A DNA stretch of 64,000 nt from Gammaproteobacteria bacterium (GTDB lineage: Bacteria; Pseudomonadota; Gammaproteobacteria; UBA6002), in assembly GCA_013697705.1 (NCBI GenBank), contig JACCWJ010000002.1, positions 62,001 to 126,000 of the forward strand, written 5' to 3'. Numbering within the stretch: position 1 is the stretch's first letter; each line of letters opens with the position of its first letter. This document shows, piece by piece, positions 7,931 through 18,100 of this stretch. The notes beneath the pieces were generated by a model. It did not search any database, was not told where the DNA came from, and saw nothing but the letters and a program-made list of their open reading frames with translations. The position numbers and the translations under genes are program-made.

Positions 7931-10900
7931 TTGTCCTCTGTCAACTCAACACGAAAAGATACAATTGATCGCAAAAAAATTGTCAAAAAAGTGGTTGCCT
8001 GTGCTAAAAAACGAGTTGAATCTGATGAAGTAAAACTATTAACTTCATTCATTGAACTGTATTTTTCCAATGTACCCATTGAAGACATAGCAGAAAGAAG
8101 TACTAAGGCCCTTTTTGGTGCGGTATGTTCTCATTGGAATTTACTTAAAACTCGCAAGCCTCATCAATCTAAAATTAAGATTTTCAACCCCACAGAAGAC
8201 AAAAATGACTGGCAATCTACGCATACTATTGTAGAGGTTATCCATGATGACATTCCCTTTTTGGTCGATTCTTTGCGTATGGAAATTAACAGCTTGGGTT
8301 ATACGATTCACCTGATTATCCATTCGGGCGGGATGAAAGTTTATCGGGATAAGGCGGGCCATATTACCACCGTTCTTCCAATAGATTCTAAGGCGACCGA
8401 TGCTATTACCGAGGCGCCAATTTATTTTGAAATTGATAAGCAAACTGATCCCCAAATATTGAATAATCTCACTGAAAATTTGCAACGGATTCTCATTGAC
8501 GTGCAATTGGCAGTGAATGATTGGAAAAAAATGCAGAATAGAGTGGGCAATATTTTAGAGGAAATGGTTGCAAATCCTCCCCCCCTTAAACACGAAGATA
8601 TTGAAGAATCTAAAACTTTTCTTGAATGGCTAAAGAATGACCATTTTACTTTTTTAGGAAGTCGAGAATATGTTGTTGTAGAGATTGATGGTGATAAGGC
8701 CTTACAGCTCGTTCCAAACACCGGCTTGGGAGTATTGAAAGATGAGGGCAGAAGCAAAGTTATCCGCTATTACGATGAATTGCCGTCAAAAGCGCGCAAA
8801 CAAGCTTTATCAAAACAAATACTGATCATTTCTAAAACGAATACTATCTCGACCGTTCATAGACCAACCTATACAGATTACATTGGTGTAAAAAAATTCG
8901 ATGAGAGAGGCGAGATTATTGCATTAACTTTATTCATTGGTCTTTATACCTCCGAAGCTTATAACAGCAAATTAAGTGATATCCCATTTATACGAGATAA
9001 AGTTCAAACTATTTTAGAAAAGTCTGGCTTAACACATAATTCACATGCCCTCAAAACGCTGCAAAATATATTAGACACATTTCCCCGTGATGACATGTTT
9101 CAAGGCAATGTTGATATGCTGTGCGAAATTATGGTGGGAATTCTCCATCTTCAAGACCGCAAACGAATACGTATGTTTGTATTAGAGGATCTTTATGGGC
9201 GTTATGTGTCTTGCTTAGTTTATGTGCCACGTGACAATTTAAGTACAGACCTTATCTATCGAATGCAGGCTGCGCTGGTCACTGCTTTTAATGGCCGCAA
9301 AGTAACATTCACAACCTACTTCCCCGAATCGGTTCTTACGCGAATCCATTTTGTTATCCGCGTAGACCCTAAAAAGAAGTTGAACTATGATCTTAAGCAA
9401 ATTGAAAATGAGTTGATTCACATTGGACGATCTTGGAAGGATGATCTACAAGAAGAAATACTTGCGAATTTTGGTGAGGAAGCAGGGATAGTACTTATGA
9501 GCCGCTATGAACGCGCATTTCCTGCAGGCTATCGTGAAGCCTATTTGCCCCGCAATGCCATTTATGATATTCACCATCTGGAAAAGCTATCCGAAGCGCA
9601 TGATCTTGAATTAAGTATTTACCATCCCACAAATGCCGCTCCCAATAATCTTCGTTTCAAATTGTATCGACTGAACAATTCTATACCTTTATCAGATGTA
9701 CTACCCATATTAGAAAACATGGGACTTCGGGTGATAGGCGAACAACCTTTCCAAGTTAGCTACGATGACGGATCGATGGCTTGGATCAACGATTTTAATA
9801 TGCTTTATAATATTGACGATGCATTGGATATCAATGAGATCAAGGACATCTTTCAAGAAGCTTTCCATAAAATTTGGTACGGTTATGCCGAAAATGACGG
9901 GTTTAATAAATTAGTACTCGGTGCTAAATTAACCTGGCGTGAAATCTCTGTTCTAAGAGCTTATGCAAAATTTTTACGTCAGCTAGGCTTTACCTTTAGT
10001 CAACAATACATTGAAGATGCCTTTTCAACTAACCCTGTTGTTGCTCGGCTTCTAATGGATCTTTTCAATCTTATCTTTGATCCAGCAATCACTAAGAAAG
10101 CAGATAAAATATCATTTATCGAAGAAGAACTTTCACGTGAACTTGATAACGTGGCCAATCTTGATGAAGATAGAATTTTAAGACGTTACTTAGAGGTGAT
10201 GAAAGCTACCCTCAGAACGAACTACTATCAGCAGACCCATGAGGGTGAATATAAGCCTTATCTTTCTTTAAAGTTTAACTCCTCCTTGATTTCTGACATT
10301 CCTCTCCCAATTCCAATGTTTGAAACCTTTGTGTATTCCACCGATTTTGAAGGTGTCCATCTTCGCACGGGTAAGGTGGCAAGAGGAGGGCTGCGATGGT
10401 CAAATAGACGCGAGGATTTTAGAACAGAAGTACTGGGCTTGATGAAAGCGCAGCAAGTGAAGAATGCTATTATCGTCCCCTCCGGTGCAAAAGGGGGGTT
10501 TGTGGTTAAAAATCTACCCCTTGATGCAAATAGAGGAGCAATGATGGAAGCGGGGGTAAATTGCTATCGCAATTTTATCCGCGGATTACTTGATATTGCT
10601 GATAATTTAGTCGGAGGTTCTGTTATCCGACCTAGCGATACCGTTTGTTTTGATGAGGAAGATCCTTACCTGGTTGTGGCTGCCGATAAAGGGACAGCTA
10701 CTTTTTCCGATATCGCCAATGACATAGCGGCTGAGTACGGTTTTTGGTTGGATGATGCATTTGCTTCCGGTGGGTCCACTGGCTATGACCATAAAAAAAT
10801 TGGCATTACCGCGCGAGGAGCTTGGGAATCTGTCAAATCGCATTTTCGTGAATTGACTATTGACCCCTATCACGATGACTTCACTGTGATTGGTATTGGC

Positions 10901-12826
10901 GATATGGCAGGCGATGTTTTTGGTAATGGGATGCTTTATACCGATCATATTAAATTGATAGCCGCTTTTAATCACACTCATATCTTCATCGATCCTAATC
11001 CAGATACCAAATTAAGCTACTTTGAGAGATTACGGTTATTCAAACTGCCAGCCTCTACGTGGGAAGATTATGACCCTAGCCTTATTTCAAAGGGAGGCGG
11101 CGTTTTTAAGCGGTCCGTCAAATCCATTAAGCTTTCTTCTGAAGCACGTGCTGTCTTAGGTATTTCCAAAGAGGCAATTATTCCTAACGATTTGATAAAA
11201 GCTATTTTGAAAGCTCCTGTTGATTTGTTTTGGAATGGGGGCATTGGCACCTACGTCAAGTCTAGCGCTGAAACCCACAGCGAAATTGGTGACCGCGCCA
11301 ATGACGCCTTAAGAATCAATGGCAATGAACTACATTGCAAAGCAGTTGCTGAAGGTGGCAATTTGGGCTTTACACAATTAGGGCGGATTGAGTTTGAGCT
11401 ATCCGGCGGCAAAATAAATACCGATTTCATTGATAATTCAGGCGGCGTTGATTGTTCAGATCATGAAGTCAATATCAAAATCCTTCTCAATCAGCTGATC
11501 GTTGATGGTGTGTTAACCGAAAAGAAACGTAATCAATTACTTTCTGAAATGACGGATGAAGTGGCTCAGCTCGTTTTGTATGATAATTATTATCAAACAC
11601 GTTCAATTAGTTTTGCTGTAAGCAATTCAATGACCTATTTAGAACTGTATCGTCTGTTTATGCAAAGCCATGAAATGCACGGCAATCTAAATCGCCCGCT
11701 AGAATTTTTACCCGATGACAAAACCATTAATGAACGTAAAGCTAATCATCAGGGGCTCACACGCCCTGAAATTGCAGTATTGATGGCCTATAGTAAAAAT
11801 ATTCTTAAAAAAGAAATTTTAAACACTAAGTTGCCAGAAGAAAAATCGCTATCAGAATATATCGAGCTCGCTTTTCCACGCACACTTTGCAGACGCTACG
11901 CATCTCAGATGCAGCAACATCATCTACGACGTGAAATCATTGCTACCCAATTGAGTAATCATCTTGTGACTGAAATGGGTACTACCTTTGTTTATCAAAT
12001 AAACGATGAAAATAATGCTAGCACAGAGGAAATAGTACGCGCTTATATGACTACCCGTAAACTTTTTGATTTACATTCACTGTGGACTCAAGTGGAAGCT
12101 TTAGAGCATAAAATATCTATTGAAGTACAAAATGAAATGATCTTGGATATTATGCGTTTAGGGAGGAGGGCGACGAGATGGGTATTGTTGAATAAACGTT
12201 ACTATTATGACATCGATGAAATGGTTGCGCATTTTTCACCTTATCTGACTAAGGTTGCTAAAATATTACCCACTATTTTATTTGGTCAAGAAAAAGAAAA
12301 GTTTGAAGCTAGAACAAAATACCTTATCTCTGAAGGCGTTCCCGAAGACATAGCAACTAAAATATCTGCTACGCGCCCACTTTATTCGGCGCTTAACATT
12401 ATTGAAGCCGCCATTACCAATAAAGTGGATGTTCTTGAAGTAGCCAAAATTTATTTCAAGATTATGGAACGTTTAGAATTAATTTGGTTCCGAGAAAAAA
12501 TTAATGATTATCCCGTTGATAATCACTGGGCAGTATTAGCGCGCGCGGATTACAAGGGTGATTTAGATTACTTACAACGTATTTTGACAGTGAGTGTAAT
12601 TAAGTTTGCTGGAAGATCTAAGCACATAGATGATCACGTCAATAAATGGTTAGAAAGTAACAAGAAACATATTGCAAGATGGAAAGCAGTTTTAGGAGAA
12701 TTGCGTAGTACAAATACCAATGAGTTTGCAATGTTAACCGTGGCAATGCGTGGCTTACTCGAACTTGCACAGGTCAGTCGACAAGAGGGTCAAACTGAAG
12801 GTTTTTGCTTTTTTCAAGAAGCATAA
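7931..12826 (+). CDS. gdhB: NAD-specific glutamate dehydrogenase, large (180-kDa) type
   Basis: This enzyme oxidises glutamate to 2-oxoglutarate and ammonia with NAD+ and feeds amino-acid carbon into the TCA cycle. At 1631 residues it fits the giant bacterial GDH class (about 1600). The N-terminal 700 or so residues are the ACT-like regulatory region. The catalytic core includes 'RGGLRWSNRREDFRTEV' and 'NAIIVPSGAKGGFV' with the active-site lysines near residue 860. The dinucleotide-binding half follows ('GIGDMAGDVFGNG', 'VAEGGNLGFTQLGRIE'), then a long helical C-terminus. The start is TTG at 7931, chosen because AAGGAG lies 6 bp upstream and no ATG fits. It stands alone with no operon partner. 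Its presence fits a bacterium that grows on amino acids. Confidence 0.95.
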   Translation: MSSVNSTRKDTIDRKKIVKKVVACAKKRVESDEVKLLTSFIELYFSNVPIEDIAERSTKALFGAVCSHWNLLKTRKPHQSKIKIFNPTEDKNDWQSTHTIVEVIHDDIPFLVDSLRMEINSLGYTIHLIIHSGGMKVYRDKAGHITTVLPIDSKATDAITEAPIYFEIDKQTDPQILNNLTENLQRILIDVQLAVNDWKKMQNRVGNILEEMVANPPPLKHEDIEESKTFLEWLKNDHFTFLGSREYVVVEIDGDKALQLVPNTGLGVLKDEGRSKVIRYYDELPSKARKQALSKQILIISKTNTISTVHRPTYTDYIGVKKFDERGEIIALTLFIGLYTSEAYNSKLSDIPFIRDKVQTILEKSGLTHNSHALKTLQNILDTFPRDDMFQGNVDMLCEIMVGILHLQDRKRIRMFVLEDLYGRYVSCLVYVPRDNLSTDLIYRMQAALVTAFNGRKVTFTTYFPESVLTRIHFVIRVDPKKKLNYDLKQIENELIHIGRSWKDDLQEEILANFGEEAGIVLMSRYERAFPAGYREAYLPRNAIYDIHHLEKLSEAHDLELSIYHPTNAAPNNLRFKLYRLNNSIPLSDVLPILENMGLRVIGEQPFQVSYDDGSMAWINDFNMLYNIDDALDINEIKDIFQEAFHKIWYGYAENDGFNKLVLGAKLTWREISVLRAYAKFLRQLGFTFSQQYIEDAFSTNPVVARLLMDLFNLIFDPAITKKADKISFIEEELSRELDNVANLDEDRILRRYLEVMKATLRTNYYQQTHEGEYKPYLSLKFNSSLISDIPLPIPMFETFVYSTDFEGVHLRTGKVARGGLRWSNRREDFRTEVLGLMKAQQVKNAIIVPSGAKGGFVVKNLPLDANRGAMMEAGVNCYRNFIRGLLDIADNLVGGSVIRPSDTVCFDEEDPYLVVAADKGTATFSDIANDIAAEYGFWLDDAFASGGSTGYDHKKIGITARGAWESVKSHFRELTIDPYHDDFTVIGIGDMAGDVFGNGMLYTDHIKLIAAFNHTHIFIDPNPDTKLSYFERLRLFKLPASTWEDYDPSLISKGGGVFKRSVKSIKLSSEARAVLGISKEAIIPNDLIKAILKAPVDLFWNGGIGTYVKSSAETHSEIGDRANDALRINGNELHCKAVAEGGNLGFTQLGRIEFELSGGKINTDFIDNSGGVDCSDHEVNIKILLNQLIVDGVLTEKKRNQLLSEMTDEVAQLVLYDNYYQTRSISFAVSNSMTYLELYRLFMQSHEMHGNLNRPLEFLPDDKTINERKANHQGLTRPEIAVLMAYSKNILKKEILNTKLPEEKSLSEYIELAFPRTLCRRYASQMQQHHLRREIIATQLSNHLVTEMGTTFVYQINDENNASTEEIVRAYMTTRKLFDLHSLWTQVEALEHKISIEVQNEMILDIMRLGRRATRWVLLNKRYYYDIDEMVAHFSPYLTKVAKILPTILFGQEKEKFEARTKYLISEGVPEDIATKISATRPLYSALNIIEAAITNKVDVLEVAKIYFKIMERLELIWFREKINDYPVDNHWAVLARADYKGDLDYLQRILTVSVIKFAGRSKHIDDHVNKWLESNKKHIARWKAVLGELRSTNTNEFAMLTVAMRGLLELAQVSRQEGQTEGFCFFQEA

Positions 12827-12957
12827 TATTGCGCAAACTTTGAACAGAAAAATCATGAGATGTTTTTTTTTCATATTAAAAAAAAGTGAAAAAAATTGTA
12901 CTTCCTAGTTAAAAAACATAGTTAGGAAATATAATTATATTTTTTGTTAATTTTAAC

Positions 12958-12986
12958 TTGCATTTACTCTCAAGATAAGTCTAAAT
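12958..12986 (+). promoter_or_regulatory. Candidate sigma-70 promoter of the Cys-rich lipoprotein operon
   Basis: TTGCAT at 12958-12963 and CTAAAT at 12981-12986 are separated by 17 bp. The -35 has four of six consensus bases and the -10 is moderate. It would give a leader of about 140 nt before ATG 13133. This is only a consensus match. Confidence 0.35.
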
Positions 12987-13067
12987 TACCCATGTAAAGA
13001 GCAATGGACATGCTGACTTTCAGCAACCATCTCTAAGCATCATTGCGAAAGTGATGAATGTTGGTTC

Positions 13068-13090
13068 AAAGTTTTTTTTAAAAAAACTTT
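13068..13090. repeat. AT-rich perfect palindrome in the leader
   Basis: The run AAAG-T8-A7-CTTT forms an 11-bp inverted repeat with a single central base. It lies about 43 bp before the lipoprotein start. On its own it has the shape of a weak hairpin or a regulator operator. It has no following T-run that would mark a terminator. Confidence 0.5.
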
Positions 13091-13132
13091 TTGGTGATTT
13101 GTCTTAAACTCAAATAAAGAGGGAAGTGAATT

Positions 13133-13342
13133 ATGATTATGAAAACAGGTTTGATTGCAATTGCTGCTGGCGCTATGTTACTTGCTGGTTGTGCTACCCA
13201 GGTTCCATCTGACTCTGGATGCTGCCCAACAAAATGCAACCCATGCGCTCCTGCTTGCCCAAGCTGCAAAGGAATGTCATCTTGCAAAGCTAAATGTGAC
13301 CCATGCAGCCCATGCGGTGGCAACTCCTGCAAAGGTGAATAG
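13133..13342 (+). CDS. Cysteine-rich lipoprotein, probable bufferin-type RiPP precursor (BufA-like)
   Basis: This 69-residue protein has a lipoprotein signal peptide ending in the lipobox 'LLAGC' (lipidated C20). The mature part has 11 further cysteines (C30, 31, 35, 38, 42, 45, 51, 55, 58, 61, 66). It contains two related units, 'KCNPCAPACPSCKG' (34-47) and 'KCDPCSPCGGNSCKG' (54-68), which look like an internal duplication. A DUF692/MNIO enzyme and a DUF2063 protein follow, the standard pair that recognises and modifies Cys residues of bufferin and HvfA-type metallophores. This gene is therefore the probable substrate, giving a membrane-anchored peptide that would bind or buffer copper or another soft metal. 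The ribosome-binding site AGAGGG at 13118-13123 supports ATG 13133. The lipoprotein anchor is the unusual point, since known precursors are mostly described with ordinary Sec signals. Another DNA strand also has an open frame here, but it lacks these features. Confidence 0.8.
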   Translation: MIMKTGLIAIAAGAMLLAGCATQVPSDSGCCPTKCNPCAPACPSCKGMSSCKAKCDPCSPCGGNSCKGE

Positions 13343-13387
13343 TCGCAGTAGAAAGTAGAAGATTTTTTAAATTTTCTAGTGTCAGTT

Positions 13388-13418
13388 GTTAGCCGAGGTT
13401 TACCTCGGCTAACTCTTT
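13388..13418 (+). terminator. Hairpin between precursor and maturase genes (probable attenuator)
   Basis: A perfect 11-bp stem (GTTAGCCGAGG, loop TTTA, CCTCGGCTAAC) is followed by TCTTTT. It lies between the lipoprotein stop (13342) and the maturase start (13434). It has the shape of an intrinsic terminator with a short U-tract. Partial read-through would give much more precursor than enzyme, a common arrangement in RiPP operons. Confidence 0.75.
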
Positions 13419-13433
13419 TAAAGAAGTCCCACT

Positions 13434-14285
13434 ATGCAAAAAGATAATTATCTAGGATTTGGGCTAGGACTACGGCCAAACCACTACCATGACATTCTCG
13501 CAAATAAACCCCCCGTTGATTGGTTTGAAGTTATCACCGAAGATTATTTAGTTCCCGGCGGTAACAGATTACATTTTCTTGACCAAATTACGGACAACTA
13601 TCCTGTTGCTATGCACGGAGTCTCACTCTCCATTGGAAGTTGTGATCCGTTGGATTGGGATTATCTGCAACAATTAAAAAACCTTGCCGCGCGCATTAAG
13701 CCTCGCTGGATTTCTGATCATTGTTGTTGGACAGGGGTGAATGGCACTAATCTCCATGATTTATTACCTTTGCCTTTTACCAGTGAAGCGGTTAAGCATG
13801 TGGCCGAACGGATAAGTCAAGTGCAGGATTATCTGCAATCTCAAATCTTAATTGAGAACGTTTCCAGCTATGTTACCTATAGCCATTCTGAAATGTCAGA
13901 ATGGGATTTTATGAGACAAGTGGCCGAGGAGGCCGATTGTCTTATTTTACTTGATATAAATAACGTTTATGTAAGTTCCTACAATCATCATTTCGATCCC
14001 CTGGATTATTTGAAGGGTATTCCCGCTGAACGGGTAAGACAATTTCATTTAGCGGGACACAGTAACTTTGGCACACATATAATAGATACCCATGATCACG
14101 ATATTATTGATCCTGTCTGGGATTTATATGCTTTTTCAGTGCAGCATTATGGCTTTGTTTCAACAATGATTGAAAGGGATGACCATATCCCCCCCATTGA
14201 TGAATTGCTTGTGGAATTGAATAAAGCCAGATCCATTGCAGAAAAGATTTATAGCGAGAGTGAAAATGTCAGCGTCACTGCGTGA
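13434..14285 (+). CDS. bufB: DUF692 multinuclear non-haem iron oxidase (MNIO), bufferin maturase BufB/HvfB-like
   Basis: This 283-residue TIM-barrel enzyme is of the DUF692 family. Characterised members use a multinuclear iron centre to convert cysteines of a precursor peptide into heterocycles or thioamides. Likely metal-ligand motifs are visible in order: 'YPVAMHGVSLSIGSCDPLD', 'WISDHCCWTG', 'ILIENVSSY', 'LLDINNVYVSSYNHHFDP', 'QFHLAGHSNFGTHIIDTHDH' and 'TMIERDDHIPP'. The length is normal. It lies downstream of a Cys-rich lipoprotein and overlaps the DUF2063 gene, matching the known buf/hvf gene order. The substrate assignment to the 13133 lipoprotein is by context. Confidence 0.92.
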   Translation: MQKDNYLGFGLGLRPNHYHDILANKPPVDWFEVITEDYLVPGGNRLHFLDQITDNYPVAMHGVSLSIGSCDPLDWDYLQQLKNLAARIKPRWISDHCCWTGVNGTNLHDLLPLPFTSEAVKHVAERISQVQDYLQSQILIENVSSYVTYSHSEMSEWDFMRQVAEEADCLILLDINNVYVSSYNHHFDPLDYLKGIPAERVRQFHLAGHSNFGTHIIDTHDHDIIDPVWDLYAFSVQHYGFVSTMIERDDHIPPIDELLVELNKARSIAEKIYSESENVSVTA

Positions 14286-15081
14286 ATTACAAGAAAATTT
14301 TCAAGCATACGTCCTAGAGGGCGACAAAAATATCCTGGAGTCTATCTCAACCGAATACAATAACGCGGTTGAGCGAATAGATATCTATAAAAAGGGGTAT
14401 GTGCTTCGTTTGTTAGAGATCCTTGAAAAAGACTTCCCCTTGCTGCGTGACATGCTTGGTGAAGAAGCCTTTACCAAAATTGGTCGGGAATATATTCAGA
14501 GCTTTCCCTCTGATCATTTTTCAATCTGTAATTTTAGTCGTCATTTTAGTAAGTTTGTATTAGATGTGCATGCGCAGCTCTTTTGGTCTGAATTTGCTAC
14601 CTTTGAATGGGTTACTTCTCAAGTTCTAGACGCCGCAGATGCTCGGCATATAGCAATAGCCGAGCTAGGCACCGTTGCACCTGAATCTTGGCCTTACATA
14701 CAATTCACCTTCCATCCTTCCGTTGTGCTGCATCAGTTTCATTACAATGTGCCTCAAATTGCCTACGCTATGATGATAGAGCAGGAGAGCTTGCCTGAGG
14801 CTGTCCATAATGAAGCTAAAGTCACTTGGGTAATATGGCGATTCGAGTTGAAACCTTTTTTTGAATCGGTCACCACAGAACAGGTGTGGATGATCGAAGC
14901 TCTCAAACAAGGTAAAACGTTTGCGGAAATCTGCGAAGGCTTATGTCAATGGCTGCCTGAAGAAGAGGTAGCAATGTTTGCAGCGGGCTCTTTGCGCAAC
15001 TGGATCGAAAAAGGACTATTCTCGGAACTAAGCATTGCAGAATCAACCATTATGGTTGATGCGGAAGCTGCTGCTGTATAA
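14266..15081 (+). CDS. bufC: DUF2063 RiPP maturation partner, BufC/HvfC-like
   Basis: This protein has 271 residues from ATG 14266. That start is chosen because GAGAG lies 5 bp upstream, and the 20-bp overlap with the maturase suggests translational coupling. A longer frame from a TTG at 14236 lacks a ribosome-binding site. The N-terminus 'SLRELQENFQAYVLEGD' and the following 'RIDIYKKGYVLRLLEILEKDFPLLRDMLG' region are typical of the DUF2063 helical domain. In characterised systems this domain is the partner of the MNIO enzyme and helps present the precursor leader. It completes a three-gene precursor-enzyme-partner operon and ends 36 bp before the convergent giant gene. Confidence 0.9.
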   Translation: MSASLRELQENFQAYVLEGDKNILESISTEYNNAVERIDIYKKGYVLRLLEILEKDFPLLRDMLGEEAFTKIGREYIQSFPSDHFSICNFSRHFSKFVLDVHAQLFWSEFATFEWVTSQVLDAADARHIAIAELGTVAPESWPYIQFTFHPSVVLHQFHYNVPQIAYAMMIEQESLPEAVHNEAKVTWVIWRFELKPFFESVTTEQVWMIEALKQGKTFAEICEGLCQWLPEEEVAMFAAGSLRNWIEKGLFSELSIAESTIMVDAEAAAV

Positions 15082-15088
15082 CATGTTT

Positions 15089-15119
15089 TGATTCTAGGCT
15101 CCTAAAATCATATTTTTTT
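15089..15119 (+). terminator. Intrinsic terminator of the bufferin-like operon
   Basis: TGATTCTA and TAAAATCA form an 8-bp stem with one mismatch around GGCTCC. It is followed at once by TATTTTTTTA. It sits in the 36-bp gap between bufC and the convergent 2998-codon gene. It is oriented for the plus-strand operon. Confidence 0.55.
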
Positions 15120-18100
15120 ATCTTCTTTGTTTTTGCGCCATCTCAGGAATATTTTTTAGAGTTAAAATTGTATCAGGATGAAACCTTGCATCAATTTCTC
15201 CTTGATGGAGCTTAAAGGCATTTTGCTTTTTATAGCTGTTGAAAATACCAATTCCACTTGTTAAGCCTGCGATGGTAATAGCGCCTGAGCTAGCCCCGAT
15301 CGCGGTCCCGATGGAAAAGCCTTTCGCTGCTCCGATGGCAGCGGTAATAATACCGCCGCAGCCGCCCACATAAGCAGTGGCTACTGCACCAATAGTTGCT
15401 CCCAAAACAAAACCGACGAGTGCACCCAATAAGCCACATAATAAAGCTTTAGTTTTTTTATTCATGGGCGCTTTACCATATAATTGCCGATCTAATTCAT
15501 ATGAGGATTTTTCTATGATTTTTAAATATTTATTTTTATTTATAGCTAATTCTCTCCGATTATCTTGAAGCTCCTGACATAAATTCGTCATGTGCTTAAA
15601 AAGTATAGGATAAGGTGAATTATTAGCCGTATATAAACTTGGTTGCTGGCACATTAGTATTTCTAAGTGTTGATATAATGGTTGGAATAAAGCTCGAATT
15701 TTCTCATATTCGATAATCGTCATTACTTTTTGGAATGCGAGTAGAGAATGTGTTACTAAATAAAGTTCGTAATATGTTTTAGCCATTACTTGTGGAATGG
15801 TTTCCCTACTAATTTTATATTCGAAAGCCAAAAAAGATCGAATTAATTTTTGTAATAGTTTATTTATTTCCTCATGGATTTCAGCTTTACCGCGAGTTTG
15901 AAGTTCTAACTCCTTCAAAAAAAGTTCTTTATCGCAATGAATGTTCTTCCATATTTTAATTAAATTTTCACTAATAATTTGGTATGGAGAATCCTCTGCC
16001 TCAATTAATTTTGCAGGTAAGGTGAATAAGACATTAGCGAGTTCCTGAATGATAGTTTGAATGGAGCGCTCATTTTCATGTTCGAAGAACTGTCTTTCAG
16101 AGGTAACTTCGTTATAGAGAAAAAATAATTTGTTTTGACTCGGATGAAATGCTTTAGTTAATTCTGCTTGAATCTGATAAATTTTACCGGTCAGTAATGA
16201 ATCGGTATTGGTAATTAAAAAACTCGGATTACAGTTATTGTCACTAATATTCAATTTTTTCATTACAAATGAGAATATCAAACCGTCCTGTGTATCGCTA
16301 AAAACTATTTCAATACTGGAACCGTCAGGGATATCATCATCAAAATAATGGCGTATTTTTGCCTGGGGTAGAGTATTTTTCAATACCATTAACAGATCCG
16401 GCGGTTCTTTTAAATGTTCTTGTTTGACATCCTGAGGTATGGTTAATACCTCATTTGAAGTTTCAGCAGTCTGACTTATCTTCTCTTCATTTATGGCAGG
16501 AGGAGGTGTAATTTCAACTTCATCATTTATTTCTTTTATTTGTCCTTCATATGTCACGCCTCTTTCTTGAGCTAATGATAAGGCAGAGTAAAATGTCCGC
16601 ATATTGGTAATATCGGGTTCATTTTTATGCATTTTTAAATATGCAGCCACAAATGCCTCCGGTTCGGGTATTCCAGATTCTCTGGCAATAGCAATCAGAG
16701 ATTTTCGTAAATATCCTTCCATGTAAATCACTTGCAATCGGTTTCGTAACGCTGAAGAGAGTGATTTGCGTCCAATAACAGAACTTGGATTTTGTGATCC
16801 AAACACTATTAGGCCAGGTTTAGGAATAAATAAAGATACTAAGTTTTTGTAGTCATTAGAGGAAAGCGATTGTTTTAAGCCGATTCCAGATGGAGTCAGT
16901 TTGTTAATTATTAATTGGTATTTAGCAATATCACTGATGAGAGGGGAGGCTGAAGTCCCTTGATTATTGATATAATAAACATGCCCTCCCTTCAAGCATA
17001 TATAACTATTTTTATAATTGGGCAATTCATCCTTTTTAGGAAAAGATTTGAGATAATAAGTATCATTTTCTGTTATGACGTTTTCACCCATTAATAATTT
17101 TAATAATAATGCTTCTAATTCTTCCCCTAAATTCAGTTCGTCTAAAATAACTGCTGAACCTTCAAGGTTTGCTTTGATCAATATTCCTCGTACGGCATCA
17201 TCATCGCTAACAGATAATTCATAATAATATTTATGAGTATTATTGTTAGAAGAAAAACTATGATTTTCAAATCCAAATTTTTCTAATAAAGCTTTGATTA
17301 AATATGATTTACCTAAACCTGCGTCACCCTCGAGTAATACACCTCTTTTATAGTAAAAAGGTTGTGGTTGCGGTTGCTTCGCAGCTAATGCTTTATTTCT
17401 TATTAATATGCATTGCTTTATGCAATCAATGATATAAGATTTTTCACTCGGAATTAAACAGGTATCCGAAACTTTTATGATCTCATGTTGTGGTTGAGGA
17501 GACACACCAAATTTCGTGCTAAGTTCAGCATTAAATTTTTGTCTTACGTCAGGATAAAAAATAGTGCCTGCAAATTCACTAACACAGCTGGAGTATAATA
17601 TTTCGTTAGTGACCGTGTGGGCATTATTTTGTTGTTGATACAACACGATAAAGCGTTGGCATAAATTTTCTAAATCGCGTGTGGAATAAAAATAAGTAGG
17701 ATTATATTTTTTTGCCAAATTATATACTAGCAACATATCACTAGCTATGACATTTGCATTATTTTCATTCAGGCATTCTAGTAATAAGGGCTCTAAAATT
17801 TTATTTTGAATATAACTATCTACAGGCATGGAAAAATATATAGTTTCTGCATATTGCTGAAATAAATCATGATAATATCGATTAAATGTTTCAGGGTTAC
17901 AGGTTGCTACAATTTTTTTATGTTGATTGATAAAACCCTTCAGGCTGTCCCATGTGCCGGGGATAGCCATGTTTGCTTCATCTAATAGTAATACGCTATC
18001 CCTTTGATCAGATTTCCATGCTTCAATATCGGCTTCCCCTTCATAGCATTCCAGGTTCATCGCACGGATTAGCTGGCGTGCTGTGCGCGTTTTTCCAACG

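Larger units (their letters stand above)
12827..13132. other. Intergenic region and putative structured leader of the bufferin-like operon
   Basis: About 306 bp contain no gene. A plausible promoter lies at 12958-12986. The roughly 140-nt leader downstream contains three inverted repeats in a row. The first is a small stem GCTGA-CTT-TCAGC (13012-13024). The second is a stem with CATCATT on its left side and a GCGAA loop (13038-13056). The third is the AT palindrome at 13068-13090. Such a leader is long for a 69-codon gene and may be regulatory. This is seen as sequence symmetry only. Confidence 0.45.

Noticed and set aside
13078-13358. Overlapping open frames on both strands across the Cys-rich lipoprotein gene
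   Set aside because: They lack a ribosome-binding site and any recognisable signal. The lipoprotein frame has a proper Shine-Dalgarno sequence, a lipobox and the expected neighbours.
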